Shown: piece after piece, positions 1-10,212 of the stretch | How positions within the stretch are numbered: position 1 is the stretch's first letter | How the letters are laid out: each line of letters begins with the position of its first letter | NCBI GenBank assembly: GCA_001661245.1 | Contig: KV454014.1 | Coordinates: 450,954 to 514,953 of the forward strand | Source of the DNA: Pachysolen tannophilus NRRL Y-2460 | Lineage: Eukaryota > Ascomycota > Pichiomycetes > Alaninales > Pachysolenaceae | DNA length: 64,000 bases | Direction: 5' to 3' | Notes under the pieces: generated by a model | The model's database searches: none | The model's input: the letters and a program-made list of their open reading frames with translations, nothing else | What the model was told of the DNA's origin: nothing | Position numbers and translations under genes: made by a program

Positions 1-270
1 TTTTTTTTTTTTTTTTGCAAAGTCAACTGATTTCAGTAAATAGGATGGTGTTTTCTCTGCTACTGATGTTGAACAATCAAGGATATTTTAATTAATTCAA
101 ACTCCTTTAAAATACTATGATGATCTCTGTCATATTTAAGAACAAATTTCAAAAAGTAGCCTCAAAACAGTTAACACCGTTACAATTCCAACAGATCTTA
201 ACATAAGAAAAATTTAGTTGTAAATTCTGGAGAAAAGAGGAAGCAGCCATAATGACTGTACTGTAAACTT

Positions 271-294
271 TGTTTAAACCAAACGGTTTAAACA
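271..294. repeat. Perfect 10-bp inverted repeat with 4-nt spacer
   Basis: Arms TGTTTAAACC and GGTTTAAACA are exact reverse complements separated by AAAC. Each arm contains the palindrome GTTTAAAC. It could be a dimeric protein-binding site or a cruciform/hairpin. No assigned gene is adjacent on the left. Confidence 0.85.
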
Positions 295-782
295 TCATCA
301 ACTCAAAATGTCAAAAAAAAAATTAAAAAAAAAAGTGAAAAAAAAAAAGAAGAGACCTAGACTAAGCCTTAATCCAAGTTCTTGAGTAAAAATCATTGAG
401 CCATGGATAGAAATGATACTACGAGTGGAATTCAAAATGAAACAGCGACCAGGAGGTACCAGCAGCATATTTGACTTACAAATTAAATTAATATTATGAA
501 CAAACTTTTTTTTTTATTTTTTTTTTTTTATTTATTTGAAACTATTTCTGCAAGAACTAAGTTAAGTTCCTGATAGTTCAGCTTAGTTTTCAAAGAAATT
601 TCACACATGCTAAAAACGTTGAATTTGAATTTCAATGAATATTTTAACAATCCTAAAAAAAATTGGTTTCCGCTCATTACGGTTGGCAATCGTTTGGGTT
701 GAAAATGTTGAATTTTAATTTTGCGCGCCGCCCATAATGGAGTTGGCCGCATTGCAGATGCATCCATAAGAAATCTAAGAAT

Positions 783-816
783 CCCGACTGAATAAAGTTG
801 AAAACTTGTGGTCGGG
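783..816. other. Nested hairpin in GC-rich patch
   Basis: Outer arms CCCGAC (783-788) and GTCGGG (811-816) enclose inner arms AAGTT (795-799) and AACTT (803-807) with a GAA loop. The patch around it is much richer in GC than the flanks. It could be a structured RNA or a palindromic regulatory site. Nothing assigns a function. Confidence 0.4.
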
Positions 817-1103
817 GGCGGGTGTTTCGGACCAACTACTAAGGGCATACACAGTTAATTTAGTGTTATCCACTAAAAAAACTATTATATTTTAGAACTG
901 AAACTGAGACTGATAGTGAGTGAGACAGCAGAAGGCAGGAGTAGCTAAACTCAAAAAAAAAAAAATTTTACATGCGCATATGGTTGCATAGAACAATCTC
1001 CAGCAATTGTTAACGTTTGATCAGATCAATCTTTTTTGGATTAAATGAAAAATTTTATTTTTAAATTTTACTGTCTGAAAAGATACATATAATTATACAA
1101 CGT

Positions 1104-4100
1104 TCAATAATAAGCCTCGGCACTTGTTTCAACACAGTTGTAAATGCTAATTTGACTGTTTTGATTATAACTTGTAGCCATCATCATTCTATGTGGATGT
1201 AAAGTCAAACTTGATAAATAATTAGAAGTTCTATTGGTTAAATAGCCAAATGGACTTTTTACTGTTGTTAACAAATCACCAGATGTAGAATAAATATTGA
1301 CATTCTTAGAACCTGCAGCAATAACTGGAGCATGTTCATGGATTTCCATGGCCATTAAATTCCTGGTATCACTGAAAGTTAGTAAAGGATGATCAAGTCT
1401 AATATCCCATAAATTTAAAGAGCCATCGGAATTACCAGAACATAACTCCCTAAATCCACCTCTCTGCAATTGAATTTTCTTAATAGGCGAATTAGTCCTA
1501 CTTTTAGAAGTATCCCTCCATAATTTGACCATTGAATCTCTTGAAGACAATCTTCTATCATAAACTCTGATAGAACCATCTACAAATCCACATGTGAAAA
1601 TATTTCCTGCAACTTGATCCGATGTTATTGAAGTTATCGCACTTGTTGAGCGTGCTGGGATATCAACAATACACATTTCTCTTGGAGCATCCCATAACCT
1701 AATAATCTTAACATCACCGGTGACTAACAAAGAACCTCTTGATTGCTGCCATTCTGAAATCAAACCGGATGATCTTGATGTTAATAACAAATCTGTTAAA
1801 CCTCTCCAAGCCGAGACCATTTTCAAATCTTTAATAGAATGGAAGTTTTTATATAACCTAATAGTACCATCTGAAGAGCCTGTTAACAACAAAGGTGAAT
1901 CATCTTCGTTTAAAAACTTCAAGTCCGTTATTTTGGTTCCAAAAGGATTACCATTTGAAAATCTACATAACTGTATATTTGCATTCCAATCAAAACAAGT
2001 AATGTTGTCCTTATCATCAGAACTTAACAAATAGTCTCCAAATTGAGTAAATTTTAATAATTTTGGTTGTGTTTTATTATCCAAAATTCCTGTATTATTG
2101 TTCCAATTACCGGTAACGGCCAAACCTTTCTGCTGTTGAGTTTCTGCAATGATCAATTCATTTCTATTCCTTCTCCATAACCTTTTGGCATAGTCTTCAC
2201 TTCCTGTTTCCTCAGATTCCTGGATTCCAATTTGAGGTTCTTGAAAATATTCACAACTATAATCGAAAAACCCGGAAACTAAAGGTAACTCAGGTTTACT
2301 TGAAGTATTTCTTGGTTTAAATCTTGGTGTAGTTGCTACCGGTTCCACGCCGTAACCTACTGACACAGGTTTATATGAAACTTTCAATATATTGTTTAAA
2401 CTTAATTGACTGTCATGACCTGTGATTTCGTTTTCATTATTCTCATCTATTAAATTTAAAGCCCTTAATAACTTTTCTATAGATAGAGTATTTCTCAACT
2501 TCTCAGTTATTGAATTATTACTAACCGTTGATGAAGTTGAAATCACTCTTTTCTTACCATTATGAATGCTGCTATCATCAATCGGTGTCGGAATAATAGT
2601 TGTTATATTACCATTAGTACTTCTCTTAATATTCAAAGACGAATGATGAAGATTAGCATCCTTTTGTTTTTTAAGATCTGTATACCCATGTCCAATCGAA
2701 TTATTCATATGATGAACAGAGTTATGATGACTGCTACCATTGTCATCGTAAATACCATTGGAATTATTTCCACTCATAACAGTGACATTTTTCTGAAGTA
2801 AATATATTTCCATCTCATTGACTATATCAGCCAATTTACTTCCATTTAAACTTATCAAAACATAATCCACAACTTGTTCAGCATAAGATCTAACTTCCAT
2901 ATGTGGATCTTCTGCTAAAATTAACAAAGCTTTCCAAACTGAGCTGAAAATAGTCCCATAAGATGGAGAATTTCTTCTAACTTCATCAATCAAATTAGGG
3001 TTATCTATCAAGACTATTTCCTCTTCAAGCTGTCCAAAAGCACTAACTAAAAAGAAAGAAATGTACTTTAAGACAAACTTACTGAAGAAACATATTATTT
3101 CTCTTCTTACTATTGGTGATCCATCACCAATCAACTTAAGTACCGCTATGGCTAATTTAATTTCCTGCTGTTGTAATTCTTCTCTTCCTAATCCATTTGT
3201 ATTATTTTCTTCTTCATCACTATCAGGTAAGAAATTTGTTAATGCTAATATTAAGGATGTTCTAACTTCCGGAATGGGGTCATTTAGCAAACTAGCACAT
3301 TTTTCTAAATATCCATCTTTATAAGCAACCCATTTACCTTCTAAATATTGGTCCCATAACTGAGATATCAGCAATGCACACCATTGTCTTAAAAGAGGAT
3401 TTTCGCTTGACAAATTTTTCACCACAGTTAAATTATTTTGAGTTGAAAAAATTAATTTTTTGTTAGTTGAATTATTTCTAACAAATAACGATATAATAAA
3501 ACAACACATTGCTTTATGGGGTTCTCCTAAAGCCTGTGGAAAGTTTGGTGCTAAATTATTTGTTGAAGTTGGCATTGGCATGTTTAAAATTTGCAAGAAA
3601 TAATTATAACCTTTGTCTTTCAGTAATTCTTGTTGTGTATTTTTATAATCTACTCCTAAAATTCTGGCCCAAATAAACGTTAATACCGGTTTCAATTCTT
3701 GAGCAGGACTCTGTAATAATTTTAAGACATATGGGAATATACCTATTGATAATGCCAAATAAGCTGCCCAGGGTCCCAAGTCTAAAAACCGTGATAATAA
3801 AGTTAAAGCTCTAATACGATGTACTTGAGATAATAAAACTTGTAAAACAATAGGTAGCTGTTGTGGAGGCTCTTTCTTTTGAGATCCATAATTTAACCAT
3901 ATTTCAAATGCAGTTAAATGTTGTTCAAAAAAAGTTGAGTGTTGAAAATTCATTATAAATGGATCTGTAGGAACTGATGAAGGATTATTAGCACTTCCAT
4001 TTCTATTTTGTTCTGCTAATTGTTGTTGTTGTTGCTGTTGCTGTTGAAATTGTAACTGTTGTAAAGAAGTCGCAGGATTACCTGTTTGTTCTCTATTTTT

Positions 4101-5585
4101 CAATAATTGAGATAAAATTTGATCAATTGCCAAATCAAAAGATTCCCACATTGGATGTTCATTTATTTCTGGTAATGGAGGGTCAGATATAGGATTACAA
4201 CCAGCTAAAGGCATAATTCTTTTTGCCAATAAGAAATTCCTGAATAATGCAGCAACCATTAAATCTTGTCTAAATAATCTCTTAAAAAGAGGTCTTGATA
4301 AAGATGTCCATGCTATAGTATCGGTTATTGCAGTAAAGATCCAATTCAATTCACCCAAAGGAGTTCTTCTATCTGTTAATTTTCCTGGTATAACAACTTG
4401 CCCATTTTCATTATATAAAGAATTATAATATCCATGTTTTTTCAAAGGGGAATTCATTATGAACCATTTGACACTAATTTCAATTGGAGATGTTAAACAA
4501 CAAGTGAACAAGTCTGCTGGTAATTCTGGATTCATTGGTAATATTTCATTTGACCTACAAGCAGCTAATTGAATAGAATCAATATATGCAGAGGTTGGTG
4601 AAGGAGCAGAAATATCATGATTTTCATTATTATCATCATCAATTCTTTTTTGAACAAATTTTTTAAAATTTGTAATTATATTTCCAGCAGAATTACAATC
4701 ATATACGTACATACATGGGGCACCCAACCAGGTTTGTAAATCATATAAAGATATTGGGATGTATTGAGTATATCCTCTATTAAATACCCATATTTCACCA
4801 CTTTGAGTTGGTTGAGGGACCCCATGTCCATTATAATAAAATAAGATTCTTTCATCTTTTGAAGATCTTCTCAATTGGTTTAAAAATCTTTTCATATCTT
4901 CAACCGAAGGATCTAAACATTGTTTATATTTAGTTCTCATTGACATATTTTCTAAATTTTTTTGAATATTATCACCTATTGCTTGAAGACATTTTTTATT
5001 ATCACTAAAAGTATTTGGATTTATTCCACCTTCAGTTATAGCACAAGGATGTGTCTTAACAACATCTGGAGGATCAACACCCAAGTTCAAGCACAACACC
5101 ACAGCAGCGCTCACTGTTTTTTGTCTATCTTTCATTATTTTCCAATCCAAAATAGGTTGATAATTCTTCCAATTTTTCAGTTTTTCTTCTGGAGTTATTG
5201 GATTTCCCGATGTATTATGTCTCTTATCATCATAGTAAATGAAAAAATTATTAGCCAATAACGACATATAATGCTGTGAGGAATATTCATCTTCAAACCC
5301 ATGTCTCATTTCCATATTCAACGGCTTTAAAAGATGAGATGCAGACCCAGAAGTACCAGAAGCACCAGAAACACCAACAGCGCTAGCAGCGCTAGCAGTA
5401 CCAACACCAACACCACCAGAACTAGTACCTACACCGGTACCAGCACCAGCACCCTCATTACTACGTGTCTCCACATTATTCTCTCTCGCTATCTTACTAG
5501 CACCATCTCTAACTTCAAAAGGAGCACCTTCAACTCCCAATGGCGATACCGTTGAATCATCTTGTCGATTTATGGTACTTATCAT
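1104..5585 (-). CDS. KOG1: KOG1, Raptor homologue, TORC1 subunit
   Basis: Scaffold subunit of the TOR complex 1 kinase, which presents substrates to Tor and couples nutrient state to growth at the vacuole. The product is 1493 residues. The Raptor N-terminal caspase-like (RNC) region covers roughly residues 110-340, with the conserved stretch FYYNGHGVPQPT near residue 246. Armadillo/HEAT-type repeats follow in the middle, then WD40 repeats from about 1150 to the end (for example GSSDGTIRLYK and GNSDGSLNLWD). A polyglutamine run lies near residue 515. The N-terminal ~80 residues are low-complexity Gly/Ala/Ser/Val. The frame extends to a TTG at 5603, so I start at the first ATG, 5585, which gives MISTINRQDDST. 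It is transcribed away from MTM1 across a 656-bp shared upstream region. Family identity is certain; the exact start is likely. Confidence 0.97.
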   Translation of the reverse strand: MISTINRQDDSTVSPLGVEGAPFEVRDGASKIARENNVETRSNEGAGAGTGVGTSSGGVGVGTASAASAVGVSGASGTSGSASHLLKPLNMEMRHGFEDEYSSQHYMSLLANNFFIYYDDKRHNTSGNPITPEEKLKNWKNYQPILDWKIMKDRQKTVSAAVVLCLNLGVDPPDVVKTHPCAITEGGINPNTFSDNKKCLQAIGDNIQKNLENMSMRTKYKQCLDPSVEDMKRFLNQLRRSSKDERILFYYNGHGVPQPTQSGEIWVFNRGYTQYIPISLYDLQTWLGAPCMYVYDCNSAGNIITNFKKFVQKRIDDDNNENHDISAPSPTSAYIDSIQLAACRSNEILPMNPELPADLFTCCLTSPIEISVKWFIMNSPLKKHGYYNSLYNENGQVVIPGKLTDRRTPLGELNWIFTAITDTIAWTSLSRPLFKRLFRQDLMVAALFRNFLLAKRIMPLAGCNPISDPPLPEINEHPMWESFDLAIDQILSQLLKNREQTGNPATSLQQLQFQQQQQQQQQLAEQNRNGSANNPSSVPTDPFIMNFQHSTFFEQHLTAFEIWLNYGSQKKEPPQQLPIVLQVLLSQVHRIRALTLLSRFLDLGPWAAYLALSIGIFPYVLKLLQSPAQELKPVLTFIWARILGVDYKNTQQELLKDKGYNYFLQILNMPMPTSTNNLAPNFPQALGEPHKAMCCFIISLFVRNNSTNKKLIFSTQNNLTVVKNLSSENPLLRQWCALLISQLWDQYLEGKWVAYKDGYLEKCASLLNDPIPEVRTSLILALTNFLPDSDEEENNTNGLGREELQQQEIKLAIAVLKLIGDGSPIVRREIICFFSKFVLKYISFFLVSAFGQLEEEIVLIDNPNLIDEVRRNSPSYGTIFSSVWKALLILAEDPHMEVRSYAEQVVDYVLISLNGSKLADIVNEMEIYLLQKNVTVMSGNNSNGIYDDNGSSHHNSVHHMNNSIGHGYTDLKKQKDANLHHSSLNIKRSTNGNITTIIPTPIDDSSIHNGKKRVISTSSTVSNNSITEKLRNTLSIEKLLRALNLIDENNENEITGHDSQLSLNNILKVSYKPVSVGYGVEPVATTPRFKPRNTSSKPELPLVSGFFDYSCEYFQEPQIGIQESEETGSEDYAKRLWRRNRNELIIAETQQQKGLAVTGNWNNNTGILDNKTQPKLLKFTQFGDYLLSSDDKDNITCFDWNANIQLCRFSNGNPFGTKITDLKFLNEDDSPLLLTGSSDGTIRLYKNFHSIKDLKMVSAWRGLTDLLLTSRSSGLISEWQQSRGSLLVTGDVKIIRLWDAPREMCIVDIPARSTSAITSITSDQVAGNIFTCGFVDGSIRVYDRRLSSRDSMVKLWRDTSKSRTNSPIKKIQLQRGGFRELCSGNSDGSLNLWDIRLDHPLLTFSDTRNLMAMEIHEHAPVIAAGSKNVNIYSTSGDLLTTVKSPFGYLTNRTSNYLSSLTLHPHRMMMATSYNQNSQISIYNCVETSAEAYY

Positions 5586-6241
5586 CTTCAAATTAAAAAA
5601 CAAAAAAAAAAAACAGAATGAATTTGAAAACCAATCAATAAATAAAACCCCTCTAAAACATAAGATCTAAAGTCACAAATCTATCCGCCCTTGACTCAAC
5701 CAACTAATCAATGACCTCTAACCAACTCTCCAACTACTACTTTTATATTAAATTAAATTAAACAAACCAATATCAACAAGCTTTGTTATCATATTAATTT
5801 TTGTTCTGACATTCATCTCAAAACCTTTTAATTTTTGATGATGTTCAACACGACCATAAAAATTCAATGGTTTTTGTACAGAATGGCCAAATTATTAGCT
5901 AAAATTCAGTTATTTGAATTGTTGAATTGGTTATAATTTGGAATTTAGTAGAGAGAGGAATTTTGCGTGAAGTTAGAGTTTGTTTATTGATTGTATTGAG
6001 AGTTATTTGTAGTGGGAGCTTGAAAGGTTTGAAAGTTTGAAAGTTTGAATACTAGGATAGAAATTTTTTTGGACAACGAAGATAAGATTAGTGAATTTAA
6101 GCAAGAAGAATAACGAAAATTTTTTTTGTGATAGAGTTGAATTTCAATTTAAGATTTTGTGTGAGGTGTGAGTAAGTGAGTAAGTGAGTAAGTGACTGAC
6201 AGAGTGAGTGAGTGAGTGAGTAAGTTTTCAAAATTTTTGTG
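5586..6241. promoter_or_regulatory. Divergent KOG1/MTM1 intergenic region
   Basis: Shared upstream region of two divergent genes. It holds A/T tracts and, next to MTM1, a long purine-rich stretch of G(T/A)GA-type repeats (6167-6225). I see no transcription-factor site I would name. Confidence 0.5.
6167..6225 (+). repeat. GTGA/GTAA tetranucleotide run in the MTM1 leader
   Basis: Tandem, imperfect 4-bp units (GTGAGTAAGTGAGTAAGTGA and similar) end about 16 bp before the MTM1 ATG. Many phases spell GTGAGT or GTAAGT, which look like 5' splice donors, but no matching branch point and acceptor lie before the ATG. Likely a length-variable microsatellite in the 5' UTR. Confidence 0.7.
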
Positions 6242-7561
6242 ATGTCGCTCTCTTCAGAAATAGCAGGTGCTTTAGAAGAATCCGAAAGAGAAGAAGATCT
6301 CTTGCTTACAGTGGTACCTCCGACGATCGGTTCGTCTTCAGCTTTGTCTTCATCTTCATATTCATATTCGGGTCTTGTTGTAGATGGGAATTATCCACAG
6401 CCACCGTCTACACCGTCAACACTGCAAGTCCATTTGGAAAATATAACATTGCCTCAAAGAATGCTCAGCGCTTGTGCTGGATCATTAATAACCTCCTTGG
6501 TGGTAACTCCATTTGATGTGGTACGGATTAGATTACAACAACAGCAGTTATTTTTACCTGAGGCATTAAACAAAGGGGAAGAATGTTGTACAAAAGTATT
6601 TTGGATGCAAAGTGATCTCAACAATTCTCTTGGTAACCTGGGAAAAAATTTTACAACTACACAAAATGGTAATATTGTAGCTAAAAATCCAACTGCAAAT
6701 ATAATAAATCAATATTGTATTTCAAATACTTGTGCAGAAGATTCCAAGATAAAAGGTACTTACCAAGGTTTAATTAAGATATATCAAAACGAAGGACTTT
6801 TCACTTTATATAGAGGTCTTAGTTTAACTTTGTTAATGGCAATTCCATCAAATGTGGTTTATTTTTCTGGTTATGAATATTTTAGAGATAATTCTCCTTT
6901 GAAAAATTATCAAATTCTTAACCCATTACTTTGTGGTGCATTTGCTAGAATCTTAGCAGCAACAGCTGTTTCACCTTTTGAATTATTGAAAACAAGATTA
7001 CAAGCGGTACCCACAACATCTTCTTTGAAATCTAATGAAATAATGAAACGAATATTATCAAATACTTATCATGATATTAAACAAAGTGGAATAAAAACTT
7101 TATTTACCGGATTACAAATAACTTTATGGAGAGATGTCCCATTTAGTGCTATATATTGGTCTTCATATGAATTTTGCTCCAAAACTTTGAAAAAAAATTT
7201 TAAAATATTAAAACCAGATAATCAAAATATTAATCGTGGTGATTATATAGATCCAAAAGTCTTTTTCACCAGTTTTTTAAGTGGATCATTATCTGGTATT
7301 TTAGCTGCATTATTTACTAACCCTTTTGATGTTGGTAAAACAAGATTACAGGTATCCCCTGTAGATAATGATAAAAAATTGGAGACAAAATCAAAAAAGA
7401 AATCAATGTTTAAATTTTTATACAACATTGTTAAAACTGAAGGATTTAGTTCTTTATATGTTGGTATTGTACCTAGATGTTTAAAAATAGCACCATCATG
7501 TGCTATTATGATCAGCACTTATGAAGTAAGTAAAAGGTTTTTTGGGTTGAAAAGAGAGTAG
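6242..7561 (+). CDS. MTM1: MTM1-type mitochondrial carrier
   Basis: Inner-membrane solute carrier of the SLC25A39/40 (Mtm1) group, tied in yeast to manganese loading of Sod2 and to iron-sulfur/PLP and glutathione homeostasis. The product is 439 residues with the three carrier repeats: signatures PFDVVR (about 90-95), PFELLK (about 244) and PFDVGK (about 360). Characteristic of this subfamily is a long matrix insertion after the first signature (about residues 100-165), here rich in Asn and containing the Cys pair of the ECC motif. The N-terminal ~65 residues are Ser-rich and divergent. The frame opens with GTG at 6239; the next codon, ATG at 6242, is the likely start. KOG1 is divergent upstream. 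Mtm1 is the best match; another SLC25A39/40-like carrier is possible but less likely. Confidence 0.9.
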   Translation: MSLSSEIAGALEESEREEDLLLTVVPPTIGSSSALSSSSYSYSGLVVDGNYPQPPSTPSTLQVHLENITLPQRMLSACAGSLITSLVVTPFDVVRIRLQQQQLFLPEALNKGEECCTKVFWMQSDLNNSLGNLGKNFTTTQNGNIVAKNPTANIINQYCISNTCAEDSKIKGTYQGLIKIYQNEGLFTLYRGLSLTLLMAIPSNVVYFSGYEYFRDNSPLKNYQILNPLLCGAFARILAATAVSPFELLKTRLQAVPTTSSLKSNEIMKRILSNTYHDIKQSGIKTLFTGLQITLWRDVPFSAIYWSSYEFCSKTLKKNFKILKPDNQNINRGDYIDPKVFFTSFLSGSLSGILAALFTNPFDVGKTRLQVSPVDNDKKLETKSKKKSMFKFLYNIVKTEGFSSLYVGIVPRCLKIAPSCAIMISTYEVSKRFFGLKRE

Positions 7562-8017
7562 TAAGTTTATTTTGCATTATATGACAAAGAAAAATAGAAT
7601 TTATAGTAGATTCTTTTTCAAATCAATTTATTATCTTCATTTTTGTTTTTGCTTTTTTTGCATTTTGCTTTCTTTGATTTCATGTATATATATTTTTTAC
7701 CTAGTCATTATTTAGGAATAATAAAAGTAGCTTTTCTTATTGTTATTTCTAAAAAATTGAATAGCTATAAAGTCTACAGACATTTAATATAGCATTCATT
7801 CATTTTAATCCTACTTGTAAAAAGAATTATCTTAAATGAAAGTTGAAGAACAAGTTGATACACAAAATCGAAAAAGAAGAAAAAAAAAAGAAACAGAAAA
7901 CTCAATATCTAACACAAAAGCATAAAAAGAATAAAGTTGGTTTAAAAAGCATTTTCCAATTTCAACTGCAAACATCATTTTTTAAAAGTTTCATTTTTTC
8001 TATAGTATATTGTAATA
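7562..8017. other. Convergent 3' intergenic region
   Basis: Between the convergent ends of MTM1 and the Pil1-like gene. AT-rich with T-rich and A-rich runs suitable for 3'-end formation on both strands. No gene seen; the short Lys-rich frame at 7843-8103 is A-run translation. Confidence 0.6.
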
Positions 8018-9652
8018 TTATCTCCACTGATCATGAGTACTCATATTACTTGGTATTCTTAGACGTAATCCACCGGGAGTATTGTAGCCATTGCTTGGAG
8101 TAACCTGGGAAGAAGATGTACCTCTTTTCTCTCCTGAATTGGAATTGTTATTGGAATCAGCATTACCAGTCCAAGAGCTGTTTCCCAATTTATTGTTAAT
8201 ACTTAATAATCCATAATCAATCTTTCTCTTAAGATTAGTAATATCTCCCAAACTACCACCAGCATTATTACTATTATTATTATTATTATTATTATTACTA
8301 TTAGTATTATCTTGATTATTATTGTTTTCTGATTGATTAGGACCATTATTGTTATTGCTGTTCATATTTATACCATTGCGATAATGATGATGTTGATGAT
8401 CTGTTTTACTATTTGTAATGTTATGAACACAAGGAGCTAATCCTTTTGTTTGAGAAGAAGACTTATTTGGGAGATGGAAACAATCAGGACAAGGTTGTTG
8501 ATCTTCTGATTTTACCATGATATTGTGATTTTCACCATTGGAATCTGAATTCTTATTATTATTATTATTATTAGCACCACCATTGTTTCCAGTTGCAAAA
8601 TTTTCTTCATTCAGAGAAATAGGTCTTTTCTGGGTAATTTGATTTTTCAACATATTGAGGTAAGAATCATGAACACTTTGTTGTTGTTGTTGTTGCTGTT
8701 GATGTTGTTGATGTTGTTGACCAGAGTTTTGCTGAAGTTGACTATTTGGATTCATTGGTACTGGGGTACCGCTTCCACTAGTGATCCCAGTACTAATTGG
8801 TTGATTATACCTGCTCATTATAATTGGACTGTTTGTTGAAGAATCAATTGACTGTAATTGAGAAAATCTATTTGGTGAACCTGAATTACTTGAAGGGAAA
8901 ATACCTGTATTCGCTGAATAAATATATTTTTTAGGTGTTTCTATTAATCCACTTGTAGTACTTGCTAAACTGTTGAAAAACCGGTCAATACTACTTTTAA
9001 ATTTAGAACAACTTAAAGACATTGCAATAGTATAATCAACCAAGCTACTTTTAAGAGAACTGTTTATTGCTCTTATATATTGTTCTTCAACAACTTCAAC
9101 TGAAATTTCCAATTCTTCTAAATTCTCCTTTGTTAAAGTAACTACTGGAATATCTCCAACTTTACTTTCTTGATCTCTTAATGTTCTATACAACTTATTT
9201 CTTTTATTTTTCAAATCATGTGCTTTACTTTCTCTTTTTTGAACACTAACTAATTGTAATTTTATATTTTCTTGTTTATGAATTAATTCTTCTCCAGAAT
9301 CTGCTTGAATTTCCAAGAAATTACTAAATTCATTTAATAATTTTTTACTATCATCATTTGGTATAATAGTTAACCATGAGTTTAAATCTCTAATTAATTC
9401 TTGTTGTTGTCTAATAACTTTTTTCTCTGCTTTAATTAATTTTGTTATTCTATCATGAACTGTACGAGAATTTGCTTGTGCAGGTGTACCACCCATCAAC
9501 TCCAAGACTTTCCCCAAAGTTGAAGTTGTTAAAGGAGAAGACTGAGCATAAGTGTTAATTAATCGTCCAGCAACAGAAGAAGTCTCAGCTGTTCCTGTAT
9601 CTGGTGGCCCACTCCTGGAAACAAGAGAATTCGGTGAAAATATGCTTGACAT
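8018..9652 (-). CDS. Divergent Pil1/Lsp1-family (eisosome BAR) protein
   Basis: A 544-residue protein whose first ~250 residues align by pattern with Pil1/Lsp1, the BAR-domain scaffold of eisosomes (plasma-membrane furrows). KLIKAEKKVIRQQQELIRDL (about 70-89) matches the Pil1 segment QLVKIEKNVMRSMEL, and the following helices keep the spacing and charge pattern (HKQENIKLQLVSVQKRESKA; LEELEISVEVVEEQYIRAI). The C-terminal half is low-complexity: polyGln, polyAsn and a short Cys/His cluster (CPDCFHLPN plus C and H further on). Canonical Pil1 is ~340 residues and much better conserved, so this is a diverged paralogue, not PIL1 itself. The frame opens at a TTG (9793) with a Phe-rich run. I place the start at ATG 9652 (MSSIFSPNSL), comparable to Pil1-type N-termini. 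The assignment rests on visual pattern, not on an alignment. Confidence 0.6.
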   Translation of the reverse strand: MSSIFSPNSLVSRSGPPDTGTAETSSVAGRLINTYAQSSPLTTSTLGKVLELMGGTPAQANSRTVHDRITKLIKAEKKVIRQQQELIRDLNSWLTIIPNDDSKKLLNEFSNFLEIQADSGEELIHKQENIKLQLVSVQKRESKAHDLKNKRNKLYRTLRDQESKVGDIPVVTLTKENLEELEISVEVVEEQYIRAINSSLKSSLVDYTIAMSLSCSKFKSSIDRFFNSLASTTSGLIETPKKYIYSANTGIFPSSNSGSPNRFSQLQSIDSSTNSPIIMSRYNQPISTGITSGSGTPVPMNPNSQLQQNSGQQHQQHQQQQQQQQSVHDSYLNMLKNQITQKRPISLNEENFATGNNGGANNNNNNKNSDSNGENHNIMVKSEDQQPCPDCFHLPNKSSSQTKGLAPCVHNITNSKTDHQHHHYRNGINMNSNNNNGPNQSENNNNQDNTNSNNNNNNNNSNNAGGSLGDITNLKRKIDYGLLSINNKLGNSSWTGNADSNNNSNSGEKRGTSSSQVTPSNGYNTPGGLRLRIPSNMSTHDQWR

Positions 9653-10212
9653 TGTTTTTTTGGTTTTTGGTAAAATATTTATAATGAAAAAAGAAAAAAA
9701 AACTAATAAGAAAAACCCAGATAAACTAAAACTTGAAAAGCAATATTTCTCAAAAAAACTTAAAATAAGAGAAACAACTTCTTTTTCCTTCAATTATGAT
9801 AAAATATCTAGCTGGTTTATTTGAACTTCACAATCGTGAAATAGACCTTGAACAAGATGAATACTTGAACTTCTCGGAAACAAGATTTGTTTTGAAATCG
9901 TGCGGCTGAAAGAACAGAATTGTACATATTAGTAACCACAAATAGGACATAAATACGTTTATACATAAACATACATACGTACATAAATATATATATATTT
10001 TTATATATATATTTATGGAGAAATATTTTTTACCTGGTTTACAAAATGCACCACTAACACTAACAGATAGACGGATTGTATAGAACTCTTTAGCTTTAAC
10101 TTAATTACGCTATTTATCTTTTAAAAAAAAATTTTATTAATATGTAATTTGCATGCATGAAAAATTTTTAAAAAAAAACTTTTCCTTTAAGTTAAAATTA
10201 ATAATTACATTA
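9653..10212. promoter_or_regulatory. Upstream region of the Pil1-like gene; 3' side of MIC27
   Basis: Tandem minus-strand genes. The part near 9653-9900 is the likely promoter/leader. A TA-rich tract sits at about 9985-10015, and T/A runs precede the MIC27 stop. No RNA gene or named motif seen. Confidence 0.5.

Larger units (their letters stand above)
1..1103. other. Gene-free left edge
   Basis: No supportable coding region here. The stretch holds poly-T/poly-A runs, a perfect inverted repeat (271-294) and a locally GC-rich patch (about 720-830) with a nested hairpin. A 106-codon frame on the minus strand (528-848) crosses the GC-rich patch, but it resembles no family I know and I treat it as chance. 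The stretch lies 3' of KOG1 and may include the promoter of a gene beyond the edge. Confidence 0.6.

Noticed and set aside
528-848. 106-codon minus-strand frame with an ATG
   Set aside because: No recognisable domain or family; it crosses a GC-rich hairpin patch and has no supporting context.
6167-6225. Real 5'-UTR intron in MTM1
   Set aside because: Many donor-like hexamers but no TACTAAC branch and acceptor before the ATG.
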